A stretch of 64,000 bases of DNA from Lachnospiraceae bacterium (GCA_009911175.1 QXWX01000013.1:1-64000); one strand, 5' to 3'. Counted from the stretch's first letter, positions 17,233-26,262 are shown. Program-made: numbers and translations. Notes: generated from the sequence alone by a model not told the origin.

Positions 17233-18282
17233 ATGCTAGCATACACATATGTTTCTCAGGGCAATTTTCAATTAAAGCAGAAACCAAAACCAGAATTAAC
17301 AGACCCAAAGGATGCTATTGTCAAAGTCACTTTATCCAGCATCTGTACCAGTGATCTTCATATCAAGCATGGCGCGGTTCCGAAAGCTGTGCCGGGCATT
17401 ACGGTGGGCCATGAGATGGTTGGGATTGTGGAATCGACAGGGGCGGAGGTTAAGTCCGTAAAGCCGGGCGACCGGGTTGCGGTCAATGTGGAGACCTTTT
17501 GCGGAGAATGCTTCTTCTGCAGGCATGGATACGTCAACAACTGTACGGATGAAAACGGCGGCTGGGCACTGGGATGCCGGATCGACGGCGGACAGGCGGA
17601 ATATGTCCGGGTTCCCTATGCAGACCAGGGCTTGACGGTCATTCCGGAAGATGTATCCTTTGAGCAGGCCCTCTTTGCGGGAGATATTCTGGCAACCGGG
17701 TTTTGGGCAGCGAGGATATCTGAGATTAAAGAAGAGGATACGGTATTGATCCTTGGCGCAGGACCTACCGGAATCTGTACGCTGCTCTGCGTGATGCTGA
17801 AACGTCCGAAACAGATCATTGTATGTGAAAAGGACCCGGACAGACTGGATTTTATCCGAAAGCACTATCCGGATGTGATCACAGTGGATCCGAATCGCCT
17901 GGAGAAAGCAATCCAGGAAAATTGTCCAAATGGCGGCGCGGATGTGGTGCTGGAAGTGGCCGGGGCAAAAGATACATTCCGGATGGCATGGCATTACGCA
18001 AGACCCAATGCGGTGGTTACGGTAGTGGCCCTATATGAGGAGGACCAGGTTCTTCCGCTGCCGGAAATGTACGGGAAAAACCTGACCTTTAAGACCGGAG
18101 GGGTGGACGGCTGCGACTGTGAGGAGATTCTACGGCTGATCGCGGAAGGGAAGATAGACACCACGCCGCTGATCACTCATACATATTCGCTGGATCGGAT
18201 AGAAGAAGCATATGAGTTATTTGAAAATCGGAAAGACCATGTAATCAAGGTTGCGCTTAGAGGAAAGAAGGGAAGCATATGA
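17233..18282 (+). CDS. Zinc-dependent medium-chain alcohol/polyol dehydrogenase
   Basis: This 349-residue NAD(P)-dependent MDR dehydrogenase shows a catalytic zinc Cys in SSICTSDLHIKHG, GHEMVG after it, and the structural zinc lobe FCGECFFCRHGYVNNC. The Rossmann segment is VLILGAGPTGICTLL. The family oxidises secondary alcohols or polyols such as sorbitol or threonine. It overlaps the sugar kinase gene by 4 bp (ATGA), implying coupled translation and a polyol-to-ketose-to-phosphate path. The frame runs upstream to 17131, overlapping the VOC gene, but ATG 17233 with GAAGGGA in front is a better start. Confidence 0.9.
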   Translation: MLAYTYVSQGNFQLKQKPKPELTDPKDAIVKVTLSSICTSDLHIKHGAVPKAVPGITVGHEMVGIVESTGAEVKSVKPGDRVAVNVETFCGECFFCRHGYVNNCTDENGGWALGCRIDGGQAEYVRVPYADQGLTVIPEDVSFEQALFAGDILATGFWAARISEIKEEDTVLILGAGPTGICTLLCVMLKRPKQIIVCEKDPDRLDFIRKHYPDVITVDPNRLEKAIQENCPNGGADVVLEVAGAKDTFRMAWHYARPNAVVTVVALYEEDQVLPLPEMYGKNLTFKTGGVDGCDCEEILRLIAEGKIDTTPLITHTYSLDRIEEAYELFENRKDHVIKVALRGKKGSI

Positions 18283-19214
18283 CAGAAATTTTAACCATGG
18301 GAGAGATGCTCGTTGAGATTATGCGGGAGCAGGAGGACGTACCGCTTGATCAGGCCGGAACATTTCGGGGTCCCTATCCCAGCGGCGCGCCGGCCATCTG
18401 CATTGACGCTGCTGCACGGCTCGGCTGCAGGACGGCGATCGTCGGCGGTGTGGGAAAGGATGATTTTGGAAAATGCATTTTGGAGCGACTGAGAAAAGAT
18501 GGTGTGGATGTCAGCCATGTGATCGAAAGTAAAGAGCGGGCTACGGGCTGCGCTTTTGTCACTTATTTTAGTGACGGTTCCCGAAAATTCATTTTCCATA
18601 TGGGAAATACACCGGCTGTAGAGGCGAAGGCTCCGGGGCAGGGAGAATTTGAAGGCGTGAGGTATATGCATATCATGGGATGCTCCCTGATGTCAAGCCC
18701 GGTATTTGCCCGGGAAATCCTGAAGGCCATGCGTATGCTTGCCGGAGAGGGATCGAAAATCTCCTTTGACCCGAATATTCGGAAGGAGCTTTTTACGGAT
18801 GCGTCAATCCATGAGGTGATCCGGGAGGTGATGGAGCATACCAGCATCTTTCTGCCGGGAGTCGAGGAACTGCTGCTGATCACCGGAAAGGAGAATGTGG
18901 AGGAGGCGGTAAAGACCTGCTTTACATACCCGCGGATGGAGATTTTGGTACTGAAAAATGGATCAAAGGGAAGCCGGATCTATCAGCGAAGCAGTGTGGA
19001 AGAGGTGGGCGTTTATCAGGTGGAACAGGCAGACGCGACCGGAGCGGGGGACTGCTTTGACGGGGCATTTCTGGCGGGGCTTGTCCAGGGAAAGAGTGTG
19101 AAGGAAGCCGCGCAGATGGGAGCGGCAGCAGGGGCGCTCAATGCGGCGGCATTCGGCCCAATGGAGGGACGGATCAATCCTGTTTCGATAAAGGAAATGA
19201 TGGAAAGTGGCTGA
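18279..19214 (+). CDS. PfkB family sugar kinase
   Basis: This 311-residue ribokinase-family enzyme transfers phosphate from ATP to a sugar; fructokinase or 2-keto-3-deoxygluconate kinase activity is plausible, but specificity is not readable. Family signatures are GEMLVEIM at the start, the GGVGKDDFGK region (about 49-58), and the C-terminal anion-hole motif DATGAGDCFDGAFLAGL carrying the catalytic Asp. Start ATG overlaps the dehydrogenase stop codon. Together the pair suggests oxidation of a polyol and phosphorylation of the resulting sugar. Confidence 0.9.
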   Translation: MTEILTMGEMLVEIMREQEDVPLDQAGTFRGPYPSGAPAICIDAAARLGCRTAIVGGVGKDDFGKCILERLRKDGVDVSHVIESKERATGCAFVTYFSDGSRKFIFHMGNTPAVEAKAPGQGEFEGVRYMHIMGCSLMSSPVFAREILKAMRMLAGEGSKISFDPNIRKELFTDASIHEVIREVMEHTSIFLPGVEELLLITGKENVEEAVKTCFTYPRMEILVLKNGSKGSRIYQRSSVEEVGVYQVEQADATGAGDCFDGAFLAGLVQGKSVKEAAQMGAAAGALNAAAFGPMEGRINPVSIKEMMESG

Positions 19215-19267
19215 TAAGGAATGGGTGCAGTATAATTTGGCTGCTAACAGATCAAAAGTTGAGCAAA

Positions 19268-19312
19268 GAGAAAGATCGTTAATACCGTGAAAATGCGAAA
19301 ACGATCTTTCTC
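19268..19312. terminator. Inverted repeat, possible bidirectional terminator
   Basis: GAGAAAGATCGTT (19268-19280) and its exact complement (19300-19312) form a 13-bp stem with a 19-nt loop between two convergent genes (sugar kinase on plus, AbiEi-like on minus). The T-run is poor on the plus strand and weak on the minus strand, so termination is plausible but not certain. Confidence 0.45.
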
Positions 19313-19350
19313 AAAATAATATAAAATTTCCTGATTTAAGCAATTCATTT

Positions 19351-19752
19351 TTACTTTAAATATCTCCATTCGCTGTACTTTTTAAATCGAATCTTTAGAT
19401 GCTCTGGTATTTCTAAAGCTTCGAAGGATTGCCCATTTTCTTCATAATAATTTGCCAGGCTTTCCGTAATGACCTGCTCATCTCCATCTTGCTCAAGTAA
19501 ATTAATGAGTGTCTGATTAACAGTAGTGCAAAGAAGCCCATGATATTCCTGACATTCAATCTGTTCGAAAGAATCAATTTTTATCTGCTCTGTGCCTTCT
19601 ATATTTTGCTTTTTCGTAACAAATATCTGAGCGGCAGAACGGTATCCGCCATTTGTCAGACCTAAAAAATCGGCAGCTGTATCAAAAGCAAGAATACATT
19701 CATATTTACTCAATAATTGTCTTAGATAATTATTGTATGTTAAAACAGCCAT
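19351..19752 (-). CDS. AbiEi-like antitoxin-fold protein, orphan (tentative)
   Basis: This 133-residue protein stands alone on the minus strand. Its start is set by AGGAGGG five bases before ATG (19752); a longer upstream frame has no such site. The segment ILAFDTAADFLGLTNGGYR, then IFVTKK and GLLCTTVNQTLINLL, resembles the post-winged-helix core of AbiEi type IV antitoxins. The N-terminal winged helix is reduced or absent. No AbiEii nucleotidyltransferase toxin follows it; only 136 bp separate it from the sugar kinase gene. It may be a solitary antitoxin or a divergent regulator. The family call is by eye and uncertain. Confidence 0.45.
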   Translation of the reverse strand: MAVLTYNNYLRQLLSKYECILAFDTAADFLGLTNGGYRSAAQIFVTKKQNIEGTEQIKIDSFEQIECQEYHGLLCTTVNQTLINLLEQDGDEQVITESLANYYEENGQSFEALEIPEHLKIRFKKYSEWRYLK

Positions 19753-19933
19753 CGGTACCCTCCTGATGCGATTCTTTGTTAACGCACTCATTATAACTTG
19801 GAAAGTGTAGTCCGTCAATGCTGTATTCTGGCTGTTGTATGTCACAGCTGGTCAAGGTGTGTCATGCAACTTCTGGCTATAGGGCTTGCTTTTCTTTTTG
19901 ATTTTTTGTATTATTTTAAATGTATGTTTGTAT

Positions 19934-19939
19934 TATACT
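19934..19939 (+). promoter_or_regulatory. Possible -10 box for the DUF3796-Xre pair
   Basis: TATACT at 19934-19939 in an AT-rich 312-bp gap is the best -10 candidate upstream of 20065. No convincing -35 box was found 16-18 bp before it, so support is weak. Nothing else gene-like lies in 19753-20003. Confidence 0.25.
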
Positions 19940-20003
19940 TACGAATGTAGCTGGTAAAGTCTAAGAAGAGATATATTTGTCATTTCCTTATTGATAGGCA
20001 ATT

Positions 20004-20052
20004 CTTTACGTGATATATTTATCTCATAAAGAGATAAATATATCACGTAAAG
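20004..20052. repeat. Perfect palindrome with 22-bp arms before DUF3796-Xre
   Basis: The arm at 20004-20025 (starts CTTTACGTGATA) and the arm at 20031-20052 are exact reverse complements, separated by ATAAA. The right arm ends in the AAAG of the ribosome site of the gene at 20065. It could be a 49-bp operator for the downstream Xre repressor, or an RNA hairpin that partly covers the ribosome site. Such length exceeds a usual Xre operator. Confidence 0.85.
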
Positions 20053-20064
20053 GAGAGCTTAATT

Positions 20065-20733
20065 ATGAAACGAACAAAAATTAGATTCCTTATGATTTTT
20101 GGACTGATATGCATACTCATTAACATTGCTGCTTCGTGGTATTCTGCTATGTATAATGAAGGAAGGATTGTTGCGCCTATGGACTATTCTGCCTATGTTT
20201 TTCGGATTCAAGATCTGCCGATGATTGCTTCTGTGTTTCTTACATGGATCTACGTGCTGTATTTGTTCATACTCCTTGTAAAAGCAATCATAAAAAATAA
20301 CCGGAGGGACAGGCGGTCATCTACATCCAGAAAGATTAATCCGAAGCTGGGATTTTTGGGCTTTCTGGGATTCTTGGGTTTTTTAGGTTTTTGGAATTAT
20401 GGCTTTAATAAAAATATGTCCGCATTTGTATTTTTTGCATTTTTTGGTTTTTTCGGCTTTTTCTTCGAAGGCAAAATGTCTAATACATTTCGGGATGAAC
20501 GGTATAAGGAGAATAAAGTAAAAGCTCAGTTTGCTTCGATGGAAATTGTGATGTCCATTTTGTTTATCCTCACATTGCTTTTGGGGCGGGGGGATCTTAT
20601 GGGAAATCCGGAATATACGCTGATCGCAGTGCGGATCATTCTGTCACTCACGATTGGCCTGTATCTGCTTCTCAGTGAATATCTGCTGTATCGCTACGAT
20701 CATGATGACGAGACTGCCGAAAGCGAGGATTGA
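20065..20733 (+). CDS. DUF3796 family membrane protein
   Basis: This 222-residue membrane protein has a hydrophobic segment at the N-terminus (about 8-28), one near 50-75, a Phe/Gly/Leu-rich repeat and two C-terminal hydrophobic segments. The repeat (GFLGFLGFLGF... about residues 96-112, then a similar Phe/Gly-rich stretch near 128-142) is the signature I recognise for DUF3796 proteins. The role is unknown. The family commonly precedes a small Xre regulator, as here with a 3-bp gap. A strong AAGGAG site overlaps the right arm of the upstream palindrome. Confidence 0.75.
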   Translation: MKRTKIRFLMIFGLICILINIAASWYSAMYNEGRIVAPMDYSAYVFRIQDLPMIASVFLTWIYVLYLFILLVKAIIKNNRRDRRSSTSRKINPKLGFLGFLGFLGFLGFWNYGFNKNMSAFVFFAFFGFFGFFFEGKMSNTFRDERYKENKVKAQFASMEIVMSILFILTLLLGRGDLMGNPEYTLIAVRIILSLTIGLYLLLSEYLLYRYDHDDETAESED

Positions 20734-20736
20734 GCT

Positions 20737-20937
20737 ATGCCGGATTTTGAGTGTAAACTGAAAAAATACAGACAGCGAAAGGAGTTGACGCAGGAGCAGT
20801 TAGCTGTCCAGGTCGGGGTAAGGCGGGAGACCATCATGCGTCTGGAAAAGGCGCGGTACAATCCGTCTTTAAAGCTGGCGATTGACATTTCCAGGGTGGT
20901 GGAGGCCCCGATTGAGGAAATTTTTATATTCAAGTAG
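20737..20937 (+). CDS. Small Xre family transcriptional regulator
   Basis: This 66-residue single-domain helix-turn-helix protein of the Cro/CI (Xre) type has LTQEQLAVQVGVRRETIMRLEKARYNPSL covering helices 2-4, followed by AIDISRVVEAPIEEIF. Such short regulators usually bind as dimers and control their own operon. It lies 3 bp after the DUF3796 gene, so it probably senses or controls that membrane protein. The 22-bp-arm palindrome upstream is a candidate operator. Confidence 0.9.
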   Translation: MPDFECKLKKYRQRKELTQEQLAVQVGVRRETIMRLEKARYNPSLKLAIDISRVVEAPIEEIFIFK

Positions 20938-20973
20938 AGTTGTGAGAAGATTGTTGGAGGATCTTAAACGAGA

Positions 20974-21723
20974 ATGGATGCGAGAGAGGTTTTAGAGCAG
21001 GTGAGATCCGGCGGGATGTCGGTGGAAGACGCGGAGCGGTATTTTCAGAAGCAGTCCTATGAAGAGATGGGGTATGCCAAGCTGGATACATACCGGGAGA
21101 TCCGTTCCGGGTTCCCGGAGGTCGTATTTTGCAGCAGAAAAGCGGATGTTCATCTGAAAAATATTTATAAAAGGTTATATGAGGAGAATGGAGAAGTATT
21201 CGGAACCCGTGCTTCGCAGCGTCAGTACGAGGTAGTGCGGGAGGTGCTGCCGCAGGTGGCTTACGATGAGGTCTCTCATATCTTGAAAATTGAAAAGCAG
21301 GATAAGCCGCGGATCGGAGAGATCGCGGTCTGTACGGCAGGCACGGCGGATATCCCGGTGGCTGAGGAAGCAGCACAGACGGCGGAATACTTCGGGGCAA
21401 ATGTAAACCGTATTTATGATGTGGGTGTCAGCGGCATCCACAGGATGCTCTCCCACCTGGATGTGATCCAGCGGGCCAACTGTGTGGTGGCCGTTGCAGG
21501 CATGGAAGGGGCGCTGGCAAGTGTTCTCGGCGGTCTGGTCAGCCATCCGGTTATAGCGGTCCCAACCTCTGTCGGCTACGGAGCAAGTATGAACGGACTG
21601 TCCGCGCTGCTTACCATGATCAATTCCTGTGCAAATGGAATTGCAGTGGTCAACATTGACAATGGTTACGGCGCAGGCTATATTGCCACCCAGATCAATC
21701 GGCTGGCAGTGAAAGGAGAATGA
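20974..21723 (+). CDS. larB: LarB, pyridinium-3,5-biscarboxylate mononucleotide synthase
   Basis: LarB carboxylates and hydrolyses nicotinic acid adenine dinucleotide, the first step to the nickel-pincer nucleotide cofactor. The 249-residue protein has a family-typical N-terminus (VRSGGMSVEDAERY) and a C-terminal PurE-like domain with VCTAGTADIPVAEEAAQTAE, VAGMEGALASVLGGL and VPTSVGYGAS. It is followed directly by larC and larE, making a complete cofactor operon. Start ATG 20974 has GGAGGA upstream, 36 bp after the Xre gene. No lactate racemase larA is present in the window. Confidence 0.93.
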   Translation: MDAREVLEQVRSGGMSVEDAERYFQKQSYEEMGYAKLDTYREIRSGFPEVVFCSRKADVHLKNIYKRLYEENGEVFGTRASQRQYEVVREVLPQVAYDEVSHILKIEKQDKPRIGEIAVCTAGTADIPVAEEAAQTAEYFGANVNRIYDVGVSGIHRMLSHLDVIQRANCVVAVAGMEGALASVLGGLVSHPVIAVPTSVGYGASMNGLSALLTMINSCANGIAVVNIDNGYGAGYIATQINRLAVKGE

Positions 21724-21728
21724 AAAAA

Positions 21729-23144
21729 ATGGGAAGTACATTATATCTGGAATGTTCGTCCGGCATCAGCGGGGACATGACGGTTGCCGCGCTGCTGGAC
21801 CTTGGCGCGGATCAGGAGGTTATGAAAAAAGCGATTGCGAGCCTTCCTGTAGAAGGATTTTCAATCGAAGTCAGCCGGGTAAAAAAATCCGGGCTGGACG
21901 CCTGCGATTTCCTGGTACGGCTGGACGAAGAGCATGAGAACCATGACCATGATATGGAATATCTGCATGGGGAGGGAGGACATGTGCACAGCCACTTACA
22001 TCACCATAACGATGCGGAAAACCATGAACATTCTCAAGAAGGCATACACAGCCATTCACATTTTCATGATCCGGCGGAGACACATGCTCACGGCGATGCA
22101 GCCGGCCATCACAGCCACCCACATATCCACCGCGGCTTAAATGATATACTGGAAATCATCAGCCAGGCGGATCTCAGCAGCAGGGCAAGAGCTCTGGCAG
22201 TCCGTATCTTTACCATCCTTGCGGAGGCAGAGGCGAAAGCCCACGGTGTTCCTTTGGATCAGGTGCATTTCCATGAAGTGGGCGCGGTGGATTCCATTGT
22301 GGATATTGTTGCGGCCGCTGTGTGTCTGGACAATCTGGACATCACGGAGGCGGTCATCCCCAGGATTTACGAAGGGCGGGGCTTTGTACGCTGCCAGCAC
22401 GGCGTGATTCCGGTGCCGGTTCCGGCGGTGGTCCATATCGCGCAGGCCAGTCAGCTTCCTCTGCGCCTGACCGAGACGGAGGGCGAACTGGTAACGCCTA
22501 CCGGGGCGGCCATTGCGGCGGCGATCCGGACAGCACAGCAGCTGCCGGAGTCATTTGTAATAAAAAAGACCGGGATCGGCGCGGGAAAACGTACCTATGA
22601 CAGACCCAGCCTGCTCCGCGCGATGCTGATCGAAAGCGCGGAAAAATCCGCGGACGCGGGAACGGATGGTCAAAAAAGCCAGAAGGAAGCCTGCATACCA
22701 AAAGATGTGGTTTACCGTCTGGAAACGAACATTGACGACTGCACCGGCGAAGCTCTCGGATATGTCATGGAACGCCTCTTTGACGCAGGGGCGAGGGATG
22801 TACATTACACGCCTGTTTATATGAAGAAAAACCGCCCGGCATATCAGCTCAATGTAATCTGTGACCGGGAAACTGTGCCGGAGATGGAGACGATCATTTT
22901 CCGGGAAACCACGACCATCGGCATTCGGAAAATGGAGATGGAGCGGACCGTGCTGGAACGGTCTGCGGGAAAGATCACTACATCATTGGGAGAGGCAGAG
23001 GTCAAGGTCTGCATCCTGCCGGACGGAGCGAGACGCGGCTACCCGGAATATGCTTCGGTAGAACGTCTGGCAAAAAAGAACGGTATCAGTTTTCGGGATG
23101 CATTTGAAATCATAAAAAGAGAAGCGCAGGAACAATATCAATGA
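21729..23144 (+). CDS. larC: LarC, nickel insertion protein for the pincer cofactor
   Basis: LarC is the CTP-dependent cyclometallase that inserts nickel into the pincer nucleotide. N-terminal LYLECSSGISGDM, a central FHEVGAVDSIVDIV and a C-terminal NIDDCTGEALGYVMERL domain are all in one frame. In L. plantarum the equivalent regions need a ribosomal frameshift (larC1/larC2); here they are continuous. Residues about 68-136 form a His-rich segment with more than 20 His, a likely nickel store or handover site. ATG 21729 is favoured because GGAG lies 10 nt upstream; ATG 21720, overlapping the larB stop, is the alternative. The gene overlaps larE by 4 bp. Confidence 0.93.
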   Translation: MGSTLYLECSSGISGDMTVAALLDLGADQEVMKKAIASLPVEGFSIEVSRVKKSGLDACDFLVRLDEEHENHDHDMEYLHGEGGHVHSHLHHHNDAENHEHSQEGIHSHSHFHDPAETHAHGDAAGHHSHPHIHRGLNDILEIISQADLSSRARALAVRIFTILAEAEAKAHGVPLDQVHFHEVGAVDSIVDIVAAAVCLDNLDITEAVIPRIYEGRGFVRCQHGVIPVPVPAVVHIAQASQLPLRLTETEGELVTPTGAAIAAAIRTAQQLPESFVIKKTGIGAGKRTYDRPSLLRAMLIESAEKSADAGTDGQKSQKEACIPKDVVYRLETNIDDCTGEALGYVMERLFDAGARDVHYTPVYMKKNRPAYQLNVICDRETVPEMETIIFRETTTIGIRKMEMERTVLERSAGKITTSLGEAEVKVCILPDGARRGYPEYASVERLAKKNGISFRDAFEIIKREAQEQYQ

Positions 23145-23959
23145 CAGAATACGAAGAGAAAAAGATCAGGCTCAAAGACCAGATACAGGCTTATGCAGAA
23201 GAAGGCTGTATCGTGGCATTTTCCGGCGGCGTGGACAGCAGCCTGCTGTTAAAGCTTATATGTGAGGCGGCAGGAAAGTCCGGCAGAATCTATGCGGTGA
23301 CAATGCAGACCCGCCTTCATCCGGTCTGTGAGATTGAACATGCAAAAAAAGTGGCGGAAGAGATTGGGGCCTCCCATCTGGTCATCCCGGTGGATGAACT
23401 GGAGGAAGCAGGAATCCGCCAGAACCCGCCGGACAGATGTTACCTCTGCAAGAAGCATCTGTTTACAAAGATACTGCAAAAAGCCGAAGAACTGGGGATC
23501 CAAAATATCCTGGAAGGGACCAATGAGGACGACCTCCATGTCTATCGTCCGGGATTAAAAGCAATCCGGGAGCTGGGAGTGATCAGCCCTTTGGCTGAGG
23601 CCGGTTTTACGAAAGAAGATGTACGCCGTCTGGCAGAAGAATACGGCCTGTCCGTTTCGGACCGGCCTGCCGCGCCCTGCCTGGCGACCAGATTTCCATA
23701 TGGAGCAGCCCTTTCTTACGAAGAGATACAGAAGGTGGAACAGGGAGAGGCCTATTTGAAAGGCTTCGGACTATATAACGTCAGACTTCGGATCCACGGC
23801 GAGATTGCGAGAATTGAGGTGGATACCGGAGAATTTCCTGTTTTACTCCAATACCGTTCCCAGATTATCAATTATATCAGGCATTTGGGATATCCATATA
23901 TCACTCTGGATCTGGAAGGTTTCCGCTCCGGCAGTATGGATGTTGGGATTCCCACATGA
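23141..23959 (+). CDS. larE: LarE, ATP-dependent sacrificial sulfur transferase
   Basis: LarE adenylates and thiolates the cofactor precursor, giving up sulfur from its own cysteine. The 272-residue protein has a PP-loop FSGGVDSS (27-34), a PDRCYLCKKHLF segment and PAAPCLATRFPYG with Cys 180. Cys 180 corresponds to the sacrificial Cys176 of L. plantarum LarE, so this is the Cys-donor type rather than the three-Cys [4Fe-4S] type, although I cannot exclude the latter without an alignment. Start ATG overlaps the larC stop (ATGA). larB-larC-larE are tightly coupled. Confidence 0.93.
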   Translation: MTEYEEKKIRLKDQIQAYAEEGCIVAFSGGVDSSLLLKLICEAAGKSGRIYAVTMQTRLHPVCEIEHAKKVAEEIGASHLVIPVDELEEAGIRQNPPDRCYLCKKHLFTKILQKAEELGIQNILEGTNEDDLHVYRPGLKAIRELGVISPLAEAGFTKEDVRRLAEEYGLSVSDRPAAPCLATRFPYGAALSYEEIQKVEQGEAYLKGFGLYNVRLRIHGEIARIEVDTGEFPVLLQYRSQIINYIRHLGYPYITLDLEGFRSGSMDVGIPT

Positions 23960-23974
23960 TAAAGGAATTCACCA

Positions 23975-26059
23975 ATGAACAAACGAACCATTTCCATCAT
24001 ACATGAGCTCTGCGCCCCGGAAAAGCCCATCAGCATTTCCGGGCTTGCAGGGCAGTTCGGCGTATCCCAGAGGACAATACGCAATGATCTGAATACGATC
24101 AATGATATTTTAAATGAAAACGAACTTTTGAAACTGAAGCTGAAAAGCGGAGGCCAGATCATACGAGATCCTTCATTTGACCAGATCCTTTCCTTCGTTT
24201 CAGATGGGGATTTTTACGCCTACAAGCTGTCCAAAGGGGAACGGATCCGGATTGCGTCTGTTTTGCTGGTCACTTCGTCGGAATATACCACATTGTCTGC
24301 AATCGCCGATACCCTGTTCGTGAGCCGGGCGACCGTGATCAATGACCTGGAAGAGATCAAGACATGCGTAAAAGAAGGCGGCCTGGAGGTAGTGTCCCAT
24401 CCGAGCCGGGGCTTGCGCGTACAGGGGACGGAGAGTGACAAAAGAGTCTTTTTGCTGAAAGCCGCAGATTCCGGTCAGAGTATGGCTGAGCAGGAGCTTA
24501 TGACCGGGCAGATCCATGTACCCGAGGAAACCCGAACCATGCTCCAGAAGATCATCACGGAGCAGGAGCACATTCACAAATGCTACCTGACGGACGATTC
24601 TTTCCAAAAGGTACTGCTTTATCTGGAAATTATGATCAACCGGAACCTGGCGGGAGAATATATGGAGGTACGCAGAAAAAATGTCAGCGGCAAGCACCAG
24701 ATGGCACAGGATATCCTGGAGCTGATCTCACAATACTGTCATTTCCGTACAACAGAGGATGAGATACAGTTTTTCAGCGAGCTGCTTTCCATGGCCAGGT
24801 ACACCCGGCAGAGAACCGGCGAGGGGGATGCAGTAAAGCTGCAGTTTATCACCCGGCAGTTTATCTGGCAGATTTCAGAGGAGCTGCGGGTCAACCTGAA
24901 CGGAGATTATGATTTTTTTGAAAATCTGTCCGCGCATCTGGAATCCGTATATTCCGCCGCTTCTCCGGTCTATCCGGACAATCCGATCATTGAGGAGATC
25001 TTAGAGGAAAATGCGGAGGTGGCTGCCGCGGTCCGGACAAAACTGCCGATCCTCCAGCAGTATACCGGCGAGCCCATTGAAGAGATTGAACTGGGGTACA
25101 TTACGGTCCACGTATGCGCCGCTCTGGAACGAAAAAAGAACAAGGAGATCGCGTTTCATGTGATCGTGGCCTGCCATGCGGGAATCGGAACGTCTCAGCT
25201 TCTGCTGGAAAGGCTGAAAAAGCATTTTAATTTCCAGATCGTGGATATCATTTCCGTCCATGAAGCGAAAAACATGGATCCCGGAAAGGCGGATTTTATT
25301 ATTTCCACGGTTCCGCTGGAAGGCTGCGGCCTGGATCATGTGATTGTCTCTCCGCTGTTAAACGACGAAGATTATATCCGGGTGGGCAATAAGATCGACA
25401 GCCTGCGGGACAGCCGGAATCTCCCTGTCCGCGGAGAGGAGCATGAGATCACGGCTAAGGGCCTTCTGGAAAAGCTGGATCCGGTCATTCGGGAATCGGT
25501 TCCCGATGCCGCTCCGGAGCTGATCCGGAAAATCCGGAAGATCGTGGGAGAATATTTTAATCAGACCATGGACACGGAATCGGAAGCCGAGCCGCCGTAT
25601 CTCCATGAACTGCTGCCGCACACCCGAATCATGCTTGATGTGGAATGCGGAGACTGGAAGGAGGCAGTGCGCAGATCCGGAGAAATCCTGCTGGATATGG
25701 GATACATTGAGGCGCGCTACATTGATGCCATGATCGCCAACATTGATGAAAACGGTCCCTACATCGTCCTGTCTCCCGGATTCGCGGTCCCCCACGAAGG
25801 GGTGGAGCAGGGCAGCATCCGAGTCGGCATGAGCCTGATCCGCCTGAAAGATCCGGTGCCCTTCGGCGTGGAGGAGCTGGATCCGGTGGAATTTGTCTGC
25901 TGCCTGAGCGCGGTTGACCACAAGACCCATCTGCGGGCGTTTTTCAATCTGGTCAATCTGCTCAGAGACGAGAACTTTAAGCAGAGTCTTCACCAATGCA
26001 GGACGCCGGAAGAGGCGGCGGGGATCATCGAAAAATATGAATATGAGACTGCCGAATAG
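23975..26059 (+). CDS. PRD-containing transcriptional regulator with EIIB- and EIIA-like domains (MtlR/ManR type)
   Basis: This 694-residue regulator is controlled by PTS phosphorylation. Domains in order are: HTH_11 (about 1-60, GQFGVSQRTIRNDL), a second HTH (about 90-150), two PRD modules (about 185-400), an EIIB-like domain with ACHAGIGTSQ (Cys 400), and a mannitol-type EIIA domain with FAVPHEG (His 607). Phosphorylation by HPr and EIIs would set its activity. It lies 15 bp after larE and 203 bp before ptsH-ptsI. It may control the lar genes, the ptsHI genes or a remote sugar locus; the sequence does not decide. No EIIC membrane component is nearby. Confidence 0.9.
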   Translation: MNKRTISIIHELCAPEKPISISGLAGQFGVSQRTIRNDLNTINDILNENELLKLKLKSGGQIIRDPSFDQILSFVSDGDFYAYKLSKGERIRIASVLLVTSSEYTTLSAIADTLFVSRATVINDLEEIKTCVKEGGLEVVSHPSRGLRVQGTESDKRVFLLKAADSGQSMAEQELMTGQIHVPEETRTMLQKIITEQEHIHKCYLTDDSFQKVLLYLEIMINRNLAGEYMEVRRKNVSGKHQMAQDILELISQYCHFRTTEDEIQFFSELLSMARYTRQRTGEGDAVKLQFITRQFIWQISEELRVNLNGDYDFFENLSAHLESVYSAASPVYPDNPIIEEILEENAEVAAAVRTKLPILQQYTGEPIEEIELGYITVHVCAALERKKNKEIAFHVIVACHAGIGTSQLLLERLKKHFNFQIVDIISVHEAKNMDPGKADFIISTVPLEGCGLDHVIVSPLLNDEDYIRVGNKIDSLRDSRNLPVRGEEHEITAKGLLEKLDPVIRESVPDAAPELIRKIRKIVGEYFNQTMDTESEAEPPYLHELLPHTRIMLDVECGDWKEAVRRSGEILLDMGYIEARYIDAMIANIDENGPYIVLSPGFAVPHEGVEQGSIRVGMSLIRLKDPVPFGVEELDPVEFVCCLSAVDHKTHLRAFFNLVNLLRDENFKQSLHQCRTPEEAAGIIEKYEYETAE

Positions 26060-26262
26060 GCCGGGAATACCAAAGGTATGGACAACGACTTGGTTGAATC
26101 CATTTCAAAAATCTTGCAAACAATTATTCTTTTCCAATCCGCCACAGAGTGTTATGATGATAACCAGAGAAGGATAAGCGGCTAAAAGGCGGCAGGTATC
26201 ATCTGAAAACCGTATGCTCTGCCCCGCTGTTTCCCTAAACATACATATTAGGAGGATTTATC

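Noticed and set aside
21720..23144. Programmed frameshift in larC as in L. plantarum
   Set aside because: N- and C-terminal LarC domains are in one uninterrupted frame.
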